In this document: positions 54,567 through 63,148 of the stretch, piece by piece | Layout: every line of letters starts with the position of its first letter | Position numbering within the stretch: the stretch's first letter is position 1 | NCBI GenBank assembly: GCA_035328465.1 | Contig: DAOLIQ010000006.1 | Span: forward strand, 1-64,000 | Direction of reading: 5' to 3' | DNA: 64,000 nucleotides | Origin: JADJEI01 sp035328465 | GTDB taxonomy: Bacteria > Bacteroidota > Ignavibacteria > Ignavibacteriales > Ignavibacteriaceae | Program-made: the position numbers and the translations under genes | The notes under the pieces: model-generated | Told to the model about the DNA's origin: nothing | Seen by the model: the letters and a program-made list of their open reading frames with translations, nothing else | Database searches by the model: none

Positions 54567-54881
54567 TCAATCATTTTTTTTCTCCCATGAATTTCCTTCA
54601 CAGGGAATAAAATCTGGTTTTAGCTGTTTATCATATTTCATACAAAGCACAGACGATTTATCAAAGTGTTTGCAGCTTGAGCAAATTGATTTTTCTAATA
54701 CTTCCGAATTTTTCAAATTGAAATCTTCAAATTGCCTGACAGCGGGCATTACAATAAAACCAAAAGTAACGGCAATCAAAATTATCCACCAGAGTTTATA
54801 ATCGGTTTTGTCAATGAGGTACCAAAGGGTAGGTATAGCAAGTGACACTTTGATCAGGGTTTTATAAATTATTTCACCCAT
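54567..54881 (-). CDS. Small membrane protein with Cys cluster
   Basis: A protein of 104 residues from the ATG at 54881. Two hydrophobic segments lie in residues about 12-45. The C-terminal domain shows CSSCKHF, VLCMKYD and IPCEGNSW, four Cys with spacing 2-10-16 in outline, likely a zinc or iron-sulfur site. I do not recognise the family. It lies between the cupredoxin and tRNA genes. Confidence 0.65.
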   Translation of the reverse strand: MGEIIYKTLIKVSLAIPTLWYLIDKTDYKLWWIILIAVTFGFIVMPAVRQFEDFNLKNSEVLEKSICSSCKHFDKSSVLCMKYDKQLKPDFIPCEGNSWEKKND

Positions 54882-55013
54882 TCTTAACTCTTCCACCAAT
54901 ACAAGTTGATATTTTTTTATTCATTGAAAAAGGCGAATAAACTTTACTGAATTGAATAAATAAAGTAAGGAAAACCGTTGCGAGAAAGAAGATAATTGAA
55001 TATTTTGGAACAA

Positions 55014-55038
55014 TAAAAATGCCCCGCTTTTGCGAGGC
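55014..55038 (-). terminator. Terminator after tRNA-Lys
   Basis: On the minus strand GCCTCGC (55038-55032) pairs with GCGGGGC (55027-55021), one G-U pair, then ATTTTTATTG. Confidence 0.75.
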
Positions 55039-55052
55039 AAGAATTTCAGCCG

Positions 55053-55124
55053 TGAGCGCGGGTGGGCTCGAACCACCGACCCTCTGCTTAAAAGGCAGAT
55101 GCTCTACCCCTGAGCTACGCGCCC
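55053..55124 (-). tRNA. tRNA-Lys (UUU)
   Basis: A 72-base cloverleaf. Acceptor GGGCGCG pairs with CGCGCTC, with one G-U pair; the discriminator A is at 55053. The anticodon loop CTTTTAA carries UUU. The T arm GTGG-TTCGAGC-CCAC is standard. The 3' CCA is not encoded. Confidence 0.95.
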
Positions 55125-55204
55125 TGAATTTTGAGCACCAAATATAATTAAATGGACTTTTTATTCCAAGTGAACTATAAAATCTACTACCAGAAGTTAA
55201 AAAA

Positions 55205-56578
55205 ATGAACCAAAATGCCAAAATATTAGTTTGTGATGATGAAGAAACCGTTTGTTATTTATTGAAAGAACAATTACTTGAAGAAGGTTTTCAAGTTGAT
55301 ACTGTTTACGACGGTGGTTTTGCTATTGATGCAATCAAACGTAAAAACTATGATATTCTTCTTCTCGATCTGAATATGCGTGAGGTGCAAGGTGAGGAAG
55401 TACTAAAATTCGTTACCGAATATACAGACTCTATTCAAGTAATTATACTTACTGCCCAAAGTGAAATCAGAAAAGCAATTGAATGTATTAAAGCCGGAGC
55501 TTATGATTACATAACTAAACCATATGATGTTGATGATTTATTAGTAACGCTCAATCGAGCAATCGAACATAAGAATTTAATTTTAAAAACTACATTATTA
55601 GCTAAAGAAGCAAATAAAAAACATTCGACTTCAATAGTCGGAAAGAGTGTAGAACTTCACAGAGTATTAAATCTTGCCATGAAATCTGCGGTTTCTGATT
55701 CAAATATTCTTATTGAAGGAGAAACCGGAACTGGCAAAGAGTTATTTGCAGAGTATGTTCATAAGAATTCAAGCCGTAAAGATATGCCTTTCGTTGTTAT
55801 AAATTGTGCCTCGCTGCCAGACCAGTTGATAGAAAGTGAATTATTCGGGCACGAAAGGGGGGCATTTACTGATGCAAAATCAACAAAACAAGGACTTGTA
55901 GAAATAGCTCACGGAGGGACCTTATTCCTTGATGAAATTGGCGAGCTTAGTCTCACTCTTCAACCTAAACTTCTGCGCTTCCTTGAAAATGGAGAATTTA
56001 GAAGAATTGGGGGAATCACTAATCTCACCTCTGATGTAAGAGTAATTGGTGCTACTAATAGAAACCTATTAGAGGAAGCAGAAAAGAAAAATTTTAGAAA
56101 GGATCTTTTATTTAGACTAAACGTGATCACTCTTACCATTCCCCCCCTCCGTGAGCGTAAAGAAGATATATTAATTCTTGCGAATCATTTTCTTGAGACA
56201 AAATCTCCGGTTCGCTCCCCCAAAAGACTTTCGAAAGAAGCCGAGGATATTCTTATGAGCTATAGTTTTACTGGAAATATCAGAGAGCTTGAACACATTA
56301 TTGAAAGAGCTCTAATTTTTGCCGAGGATGATATGATCAGAGTTGAAGATTTAAATCTTCCCTCTTCTTTTACTCGCGCCAGATCAAAACACATTGCAGA
56401 AACTTCAGATTCTTTTGATGAGTTAGAAAAAATGGAAGATGTCGAAAAATGGCATATCAGAAGAGTTCTAAATCGGAATAACTGGGATAGAACTAAATCT
56501 GCTATTTATTTAGGAATCAGCCCCAAAACACTATATACGAAAATCAAAAAATATCATCTTAAAGAAGAACTTTATTAA
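55205..56578 (+). CDS. NtrC-family sigma-54 response regulator
   Basis: A protein of 457 residues: receiver (1-120; acidic pair in LVCDDEE, acceptor Asp in ILLLDLNMR, Lys in YITKPYD), AAA+ ATPase (about 145-380; Walker A GETGTGKE, the sigma-54 loop 'GAFTDA', Walker B LFLDEIGEL) and a Fis-type helix-turn-helix (RTKSAIYLGISPKTLYTKIKKY). It activates sigma-54 promoters when phosphorylated. One base separates it from the hybrid kinase downstream, the likely partner. Confidence 0.96.
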   Translation: MNQNAKILVCDDEETVCYLLKEQLLEEGFQVDTVYDGGFAIDAIKRKNYDILLLDLNMREVQGEEVLKFVTEYTDSIQVIILTAQSEIRKAIECIKAGAYDYITKPYDVDDLLVTLNRAIEHKNLILKTTLLAKEANKKHSTSIVGKSVELHRVLNLAMKSAVSDSNILIEGETGTGKELFAEYVHKNSSRKDMPFVVINCASLPDQLIESELFGHERGAFTDAKSTKQGLVEIAHGGTLFLDEIGELSLTLQPKLLRFLENGEFRRIGGITNLTSDVRVIGATNRNLLEEAEKKNFRKDLLFRLNVITLTIPPLRERKEDILILANHFLETKSPVRSPKRLSKEAEDILMSYSFTGNIRELEHIIERALIFAEDDMIRVEDLNLPSSFTRARSKHIAETSDSFDELEKMEDVEKWHIRRVLNRNNWDRTKSAIYLGISPKTLYTKIKKYHLKEELY

Positions 56579-58540
56579 ATGACCAGAAAAGTAATTCCGA
56601 AATTTTCAATCTCGGATTTTCTTTATTCTCAAAACATAGCTGTTGCAGCTGCTGATAAAAACTTAATTATTACTGATTACAACAATCAGTTTAAGTCAGT
56701 TCTAAACTTATCAAGAATTAAAGGGAAATCGCTCAAAGAAATTATTAATCAATTATCATCTTCCAGTTTCCCGGATTCTTTTAATAAAAAACAGTTCGAA
56801 TTTCTGCTCGACAAGATAAATCATCGTCTAACTATTTCTTTAATAAACTCTCGTTCCGCCCCTTATTATTTTTTAAGGATTGATGCGCTACAAAAATTAG
56901 ACAGTACAAAACCAATAAATTCAGATCAGCATCTGCAAAATGAGCTGGAAAATATTTTAATTCTTATGGTCAAGGATTATGATCTGAAAATTATTTCTGA
57001 AGAGATTTTATTTCGCTCAGCCTTGATGTCGAAAAGTAATTTCAGCTTTGTGGTTTTCATTCAACCTGACGGTAAACACGATTATCAGTTTTATAATGTT
57101 AATAATGAAACTGCGGAGCAGCAGAATATAATAAACGAGGTGAGCGGTGATCTTTCTTTCATTAATAAATGGTTGGATATTAACAAGAGAAGTTTGTTAA
57201 TTTCAAATGATAGCACAGGAATCGGATATAACCTTTCTAAATTTTTTAATGCAAGTTCTATAATAATTACTCCTTGCATCTTTGATAAAAAATTGCTTGC
57301 AAATATTATTAATGTTAAAAAAACAGGATCGTTCTCGCAGCTTGAGGTAAATTATTTGGAACAATTTGCTTCTTTACTTTCGTTTGCAATAAGTAATATT
57401 AGAATGAAAAATTTAAACGAAGCACTCGAAAGCAGACTGCTTCAATCCCAAAAACTTGAAACTATTGGAAAACTTTCAAGCGGTATGGCTCACGATTTCA
57501 GCAATCTTCTTTCAAGTATTTTTGGAAGCATAAATTTACTTAAGAGTCGCGTTCCTCAAGATAATAATGTTCTAAAACTTTTAGATAATATTGAAAACTG
57601 TTCTATCCGTGCACGTGATTTGACCAAAGGCTTGTTAAGCTTTGGGAAGCCTACACCGAAGAGAAAGGAATTAGTTAAACTAAATGAACTTTTGCAAGAA
57701 ATCTCGAAAGTTATAACCCAGACATTTCCGAGTAGAATTGAACTTGAATCAAATATTCAGCCCGATCTGCTGTACATTCTGGGAAATTCAACTGAAATAT
57801 ATCAGATTTTATTAAACTTATGTGTTAATGCGAAAGAAGCCATTCCTTCCAATGGAAAAATTATTCTTTGCGCAGAAAATATTACGGTCGATGAAACTAA
57901 TATTATCAATTACCCGCTCTTCCAAAAGGGTAACTATATAAAAATATCTGTTGAAGACAGCGGAAGCGGAATTAAAGAGACAGATTTAACAAAAATTTTT
58001 GATCCATATTTTTCGACAAAGCAGAAAGATTCAGGATCAGGATTAGGTTTATACGTTACTTACGGTATCATTAAAGCGCACGGCGGTTATGTTGAGGTAT
58101 CAAGCAAGTTAAATGTCGGAACAAAATTCGAAGTGTTCCTACCCGCCTACGAACCAACCAAATTAAAAGCTGATACTGCTGAAAAAGAAAAAATAATTCT
58201 TCTTGCTGATGACGAAACAATGCTTCGTGATTTGCTAAGCGAATTACTCGAAGCAAATGGTTATAATGTAATTAAAGTCAGCTCTGGGATTGAAGCACTG
58301 AATGCTCTAGGCGAATTGAAAATTGATTTGGCTATAATTGATTTTAATATGCCCGGCATGAATGGTCTTGATACGATAGCAAAGATGAGAGAATTGAAAT
58401 TTAATTTCCCGATCATTTTGTCTTCAGGAAGTCTTGGAATAGAAGCAGAATTTGATTTAAAAAAATATAAAGTTAATGGACAGTTATTAAAGCCTTACGA
58501 ATTCGAGACTATGCTTGCAACTATTCAAAAGTTAATCTGA
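56579..58540 (+). CDS. Hybrid sensor histidine kinase with receiver
   Basis: A protein of 653 residues without membrane segments. A PAS-like start (residues about 10-90) leads to a GAF-like region (about 130-280). The DHp helix has His in GMAHDFSNLLSS, the NtrB-like variant, and the ATPase has N box (LNLCVNAKEAIP), G1 (VEDSGSGI) and G2 (GSGLGLYV). A C-terminal receiver (about 535-650) has acceptor Asp in LAIIDFNMPG. It probably drives the sigma-54 regulator before it. Its end overlaps the opposing REC-DHp gene by nine bases. Confidence 0.93.
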   Translation: MTRKVIPKFSISDFLYSQNIAVAAADKNLIITDYNNQFKSVLNLSRIKGKSLKEIINQLSSSSFPDSFNKKQFEFLLDKINHRLTISLINSRSAPYYFLRIDALQKLDSTKPINSDQHLQNELENILILMVKDYDLKIISEEILFRSALMSKSNFSFVVFIQPDGKHDYQFYNVNNETAEQQNIINEVSGDLSFINKWLDINKRSLLISNDSTGIGYNLSKFFNASSIIITPCIFDKKLLANIINVKKTGSFSQLEVNYLEQFASLLSFAISNIRMKNLNEALESRLLQSQKLETIGKLSSGMAHDFSNLLSSIFGSINLLKSRVPQDNNVLKLLDNIENCSIRARDLTKGLLSFGKPTPKRKELVKLNELLQEISKVITQTFPSRIELESNIQPDLLYILGNSTEIYQILLNLCVNAKEAIPSNGKIILCAENITVDETNIINYPLFQKGNYIKISVEDSGSGIKETDLTKIFDPYFSTKQKDSGSGLGLYVTYGIIKAHGGYVEVSSKLNVGTKFEVFLPAYEPTKLKADTAEKEKIILLADDETMLRDLLSELLEANGYNVIKVSSGIEALNALGELKIDLAIIDFNMPGMNGLDTIAKMRELKFNFPIILSSGSLGIEAEFDLKKYKVNGQLLKPYEFETMLATIQKLI

Positions 58541-59218
58541 TAACTTCTCCTTAATATCATCTTTATCAACTTTAATCATTTTTATACTGTTTGCGTAATC
58601 CGAAAGAATAGGATTTTTTACTGCGTTTAGTTGATTCAATACTTCGTTTATTTCTTGAATTGCGGTATCAATATATTGTAACCTTAACAGTAAATTTTCT
58701 TTTGAAATTGCTTCTTTATTTAGTTCTCGTTTTATTGCTGCGGATGCTAAACTTAATAAAGTCAACGGTTGTTTTATTTTATGATTTGCTGTTACAACAG
58801 TAGCAGCATAAGTGTTTCTTTTTTCAGAATTGAGATATAGTTTGTTTGCTTCGGAAAGCTTTAAAGCCGATTTTATTCTTGCCATTAGTTCGATACGATT
58901 GAAGGGCTTTTTAATATAGTCGAAAGCACCAGCCTCCAACCCCTCCTTTGTATCTTCAGCACCAGACTTTGCAGTTACTAAAATAATAGGAATATGTCGC
59001 GTGTTTGGTTCCGAGACAAGATATTTACAGACCTCGATACCTGTTATATCAGGCATCATTATATCCAATAAAATTAAATCCGGTAACTCGCCTAAAGCTT
59101 TTTCAATTCCTGTTGTACCATCATAAGCAGTAATAACATCAAAACCTTCGTTTTCAAGCCGATCTTGAAGCATGAAAACATTTTCCGGTAAGTCGTCAAT
59201 AACAAGAATTTTTTGCAT
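58532..59218 (-). CDS. Receiver-DHp protein without ATPase
   Basis: A protein of 228 residues. The receiver (1-120) is intact: DD in VIDDLPE, Asp in LILLDIMMPD, Lys in YIKKPFN. Residues about 135-215 form a helical pair resembling a histidine kinase DHp: 'VVTANHKIKQPLTLLSLAS' carries a His in the place of the H box. No ATP-binding domain follows, so it may be a phosphotransfer relay between the hybrid kinase and other receivers. It lies eight bases downstream of the large hybrid kinase. Confidence 0.85.
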   Translation of the reverse strand: MQKILVIDDLPENVFMLQDRLENEGFDVITAYDGTTGIEKALGELPDLILLDIMMPDITGIEVCKYLVSEPNTRHIPIILVTAKSGAEDTKEGLEAGAFDYIKKPFNRIELMARIKSALKLSEANKLYLNSEKRNTYAATVVTANHKIKQPLTLLSLASAAIKRELNKEAISKENLLLRLQYIDTAIQEINEVLNQLNAVKNPILSDYANSIKMIKVDKDDIKEKLSD

Positions 59219-59226
59219 AACTAATT

Positions 59227-62200
59227 TTAACTCTTAATCTTAAGAAGCAGTTGTTCGATCTTAAATGAAATGATTGCAGAATTCACCGGCTTTGGGATAT
59301 AATCATCGAAACCACTTTTTATTATTATTTCTTTATCACCCGTCATAGCTTTTGCAGTAACAGCATAAACAGGAATGGATTTCCATTTATCATTTGCTTT
59401 AATATTTTTCAAAGTCTGGAATCCATCCATCGCAGGCATCATAATATCGAGAAGTATCAGATCAGGCGTTTGTTTCTGCAAAATCTGAAGGCATTCCATT
59501 CCGCTTCGTGCAAGTTTTGTTTTGAAGTTTAAAGATCGTACAATTTCATTAATAGTAAATAAAGTATCCGGATCATCATCAACGATAACTATTTCTCCTC
59601 TTGGGGATGAGTTTTCATCTTCTTTACTTTTGGTTTCTACTATCTTTGGTGAATCACTTTTAGGAGCAGTTGAGTAAGAAGATTCATTCAAGTAAGAAAT
59701 TTCCTGAAGCTTTATTCTATCGCGCACTACTTTAAGTACGTCAAGGGGGTGTCCTTTGGATTTAATAGTAATATCATCAACTATATTTGAAAGCGATTTT
59801 TTTTCTTCATCAGAAATATCTTTTGCTGTAGAAATAATAATAGGGATATGCTTTGTTTTAGAAGATGACTTAAGCTTGTGTGATAATGTGATCCCATCAA
59901 TCTTTGGCATCATCAAATCAACAATTATTAAATCAGGCTGAACCTCGGCTATTTTATTAAAAGCAAACTCGCTGTCTTGAATATATTCAATTCTTATGTT
60001 GTCATTTTTAAATTCACGTTTAAATTTTTCAAACTCAAGTTCGTCATCATCAACAATAACAACTTTTTGGATACTTTTATGAGCAAGCATTTCCAATCTG
60101 CCCAAAGCAGAAAGGAGTTTATCAGCAGATAAAGGTTTAATAAAAAACTCAAAAGCACCTAAACCATAGCCAAGATTTTTATCTCCGGTAATTGAGATAA
60201 GTATAACGGGGATATCTTTTGTTTCTTCATTCTCCTTTAGTTCTTTCATAACCGTCCAGCCATCTTTATCTGGCATCATAATATCAAGCGTGATAGCAAA
60301 AGGTTGAAGTTCAATTGCTTTTTTAATTCCGTCATCGCTATTTTCAGCGTACTCAACCGAGTAGCCTTTTGAAATCAGATATTGACCGATTGTATATCGG
60401 ACTTCTGGATCATCATCAATTACAAGGATGGGGTTACTTCTGTTTTTTATAAGTGTGTTTATATTCACTTGAACTTCGGCGGTTAAAGTTTTTGCTTGAG
60501 CCGGAATCAGCGGGACAGTGAATGAAAAAGTTGATCCCCTTTCGGATTCACTCTTTAACCAGATTTTGCCTTTCAGCAATTCAATTATTTTTTTTGTGAT
60601 AGCAAGTCCAAGCCCAGTTCCGCCGTATCGCCTTGTAGTACTGCCATCAATTTGTCTGAACTCTTCAAATATAATTTTTTGATTTTCTTCCGAGATTCCT
60701 ATACCGGTATCTTTAACATCAAATTGAAGCATCTTCTCCACAGTTGTCGAAATTTTTAATTCTATACTTCCCTGATGAGTAAACTTAATAGCATTGCCCA
60801 ATAGGTTTATCAATACTTGTGTTATTTTACCACGATCAGTGTTTACGAGAATGCGTGTATTGGTATCGCGTATGATATTGAACTCGAGACTTTTTTCAGT
60901 AACCAGGGGGTTGATAGTGGTCTCAACTTCTTCAAGAATCTCTTCAAGCAGTACATCTTCTTCCCGAAGTTCCATTTTGCCGGCTTCGATTTTGGAAAGA
61001 TCAAGTATGTCATTAATTAGATTCATCAATCTCTTACCACTCTTATAAACGACTTGTAATCTCTCTTTATTTTTATCGTCAAGGGATGATTTTTCAATAA
61101 TTAATTCAGTCAGTCCAAGTATTGAGTTCATCGGGGTTCTCAATTCGTGCGACATGCTAGCAAGAAATTGTGATTTAAGCTGAGTTGATTCTTCGGCTTT
61201 TTGTTTTTGAATTGCAAGTTCATCCGCTTTTTCTTTAAGCCTTTGATGAAGTTCAAGCAACGATTCATTTTGTTTTCTAACCTGAATATTTTGCTGCTGA
61301 TAATCAACGTTCAATTGCTTTAACTCGGCAATAAAGTTTTCTAATTGGACAAGAGCATTTGCATTTGTAATTCCAATGGCAAGCTGTTCTTGAATTTTTG
61401 ATAAATACTCTTTCGCCTCGGAAGAGGGCTTATCAACAGAGCCTAATTCAAGCACTGCTATTACATTATTATTATAAATTACCGGAAGAACTAAAAGATT
61501 TTTGATCTCGATTTTAAATATCCCAGTTTCCACAATCGGTAAAAGATCGGACGAATTAATTTCGAGCGTTTCTTTCCTCTCAATGACCGGTTTATAAAAA
61601 TTAATATTCTTATTAATATTTATTTGTTCAGGGTTTATTCCGTGTGAACTTTTTAGATGAAGCGTATCGTCTTCAACTGTAAATAATGCTCCTGTTGTAA
61701 AATGACAAGTACCAACAATTTTTTTAAGCGCTGCGTCTGTAATTTCAGAAAGGGTAGGATTTTGATTTATCAGACTGATAAACTCCGAATATTCGTTTTT
61801 CGCCCTTTGATTTTTCTCAAGCTCATCAAGCATTAAGTTAAATGCTTCGCCAAGCTTTCCAATTTCATCTGTGCTTTTAATTTTTATTTTGTTTTTAAAA
61901 TCACCGCGCTTAGTTTTTTCTGTCGCTTCGCTCAATTCAGTTATTTGTCTGCGCAGTTTGCTTGTAAATAAAAGAGTTAGTATTAATGAAAGTACTATCC
62001 CACTTAGGCCAATAATCATAAGGACTTCTTTGATATTATCGCTTAAAGAAGTTGCAGCACTTAGGCTAGAGAAGATTAAAAACTCAACCTTTTTATTTGG
62101 GTTGTATAATATATTGGCGCGATAAATTGTAACTAATAAATCGGATTTGTCTTTTTCTGAATGATAAATTTCGAAATTACTTTTGGTAGAAAGGTTTAAA

Positions 62201-62772
62201 TATGCCTCATTAAGCGCAAAGGTATGGTTCAAATTTGCTGGTGCATTCGAAATTTCAATTGTGGAATTATTTATAACGAAAGCAATTTCAGAGTTTATTT
62301 TCTTTGCTAATTGGGTTAGAAATTCAGCATTGATTGCTCTTCCATAATAATAATAACTGCCATTCTGCGCTTGAAATTCACGAATTAACAGGTGTGGGTT
62401 TTGATTAAAAAATGATTTCAAATCATTATTATTCAATAATGATAGCAAATCCTTTTTCCCGGTTTTATCTATTACTTCAAAAGATTGTTTGCCTGAGGTT
62501 TTTAAAATAAAGTCTAATTTTTTTTCACCATCTAAATCATCAGGAAGGAAGGAGGAGGAGTTTTTTTTTAGAAATTCTCCAAAAGCTTCATCGGTGGACT
62601 GAATTTCCTCGTTGAAACGGAAAGTAAAATTATTTACAGAATAAAGAAGCTGCTCGGATTGCTTTTGAGAAATGACATTATACATTAATGAGTAGAATGC
62701 AACTGCTGCACTTGTGATTATCACAACTACAATCAGAAAGTTAATAAGCAGTATCCGGAGGCTTATTTTCAT
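59227..62772 (-). CDS. Large membrane hybrid kinase with three receivers
   Basis: A protein of 1181 residues. Two membrane segments (about 8-28 and 245-270) bracket a periplasmic sensor. Then HAMP (about 270-320), GAF (about 335-480), coiled coil, DHp with His in SMSHELRTPMNS, ATPase (N box INLLGNAIKF, G2 GGTGLGLAI) and three receivers, with Asp in ITLDIMMPD, IIVDLMMPK and LLDIMMPAM. All three have an intact site. The sensor signal is unknown. It is four bases from, and overlaps, the lone receiver gene before it (ATGA). Confidence 0.95.
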   Translation of the reverse strand: MKISLRILLINFLIVVVIITSAAVAFYSLMYNVISQKQSEQLLYSVNNFTFRFNEEIQSTDEAFGEFLKKNSSSFLPDDLDGEKKLDFILKTSGKQSFEVIDKTGKKDLLSLLNNNDLKSFFNQNPHLLIREFQAQNGSYYYYGRAINAEFLTQLAKKINSEIAFVINNSTIEISNAPANLNHTFALNEAYLNLSTKSNFEIYHSEKDKSDLLVTIYRANILYNPNKKVEFLIFSSLSAATSLSDNIKEVLMIIGLSGIVLSLILTLLFTSKLRRQITELSEATEKTKRGDFKNKIKIKSTDEIGKLGEAFNLMLDELEKNQRAKNEYSEFISLINQNPTLSEITDAALKKIVGTCHFTTGALFTVEDDTLHLKSSHGINPEQININKNINFYKPVIERKETLEINSSDLLPIVETGIFKIEIKNLLVLPVIYNNNVIAVLELGSVDKPSSEAKEYLSKIQEQLAIGITNANALVQLENFIAELKQLNVDYQQQNIQVRKQNESLLELHQRLKEKADELAIQKQKAEESTQLKSQFLASMSHELRTPMNSILGLTELIIEKSSLDDKNKERLQVVYKSGKRLMNLINDILDLSKIEAGKMELREEDVLLEEILEEVETTINPLVTEKSLEFNIIRDTNTRILVNTDRGKITQVLINLLGNAIKFTHQGSIELKISTTVEKMLQFDVKDTGIGISEENQKIIFEEFRQIDGSTTRRYGGTGLGLAITKKIIELLKGKIWLKSESERGSTFSFTVPLIPAQAKTLTAEVQVNINTLIKNRSNPILVIDDDPEVRYTIGQYLISKGYSVEYAENSDDGIKKAIELQPFAITLDIMMPDKDGWTVMKELKENEETKDIPVILISITGDKNLGYGLGAFEFFIKPLSADKLLSALGRLEMLAHKSIQKVVIVDDDELEFEKFKREFKNDNIRIEYIQDSEFAFNKIAEVQPDLIIVDLMMPKIDGITLSHKLKSSSKTKHIPIIISTAKDISDEEKKSLSNIVDDITIKSKGHPLDVLKVVRDRIKLQEISYLNESSYSTAPKSDSPKIVETKSKEDENSSPRGEIVIVDDDPDTLFTINEIVRSLNFKTKLARSGMECLQILQKQTPDLILLDIMMPAMDGFQTLKNIKANDKWKSIPVYAVTAKAMTGDKEIIIKSGFDDYIPKPVNSAIISFKIEQLLLKIKS

Positions 62773-63140
62773 GAATCATTTTCCCGCTGCAAAACCTTGC
62801 GAATTGTTATGATCAACTCATCAAAATCATAAGGCTTGCTGATAAAGTCGGAGGCACCGAGCTTTGCTGAATCAATCGCGCTTTTAACATCAGCATAAGC
62901 AGTGAGGACTATTACTTTTGTTTTGATATTATTTGCCTTAACATCTTTCAATACCTCAAAACCATCTTTGCCTTGCATTTTGAGATCAAGAAGCATTAAA
63001 TCAACACGGTGCTTTTCTAAGTAGCTAATTGCATCATAACCGTTAGTAACAAACTCAGCTTCATAGCCAACTTCGTTCAAGTCGTCTCTCAACGTTCTGC
63101 AAATGTCGAGATTATCATCAACTACTAAAATTCTTTCCAT
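62769..63140 (-). CDS. Single-domain response regulator
   Basis: A protein of 123 residues, a CheY-type receiver with the acidic pair in LVVDDNLD, Asp in LMLLDLKMQG and Lys in DFISKPYDFDEL. It has no output domain, so it works through phosphotransfer or protein contacts. Its ATGA overlap with the large kinase gene shows one operon. It follows the secretin gene by eight bases on the same strand. Confidence 0.93.
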   Translation of the reverse strand: MERILVVDDNLDICRTLRDDLNEVGYEAEFVTNGYDAISYLEKHRVDLMLLDLKMQGKDGFEVLKDVKANNIKTKVIVLTAYADVKSAIDSAKLGASDFISKPYDFDELIITIRKVLQRENDS

Positions 63141-63148
63141 TGAAAAAG

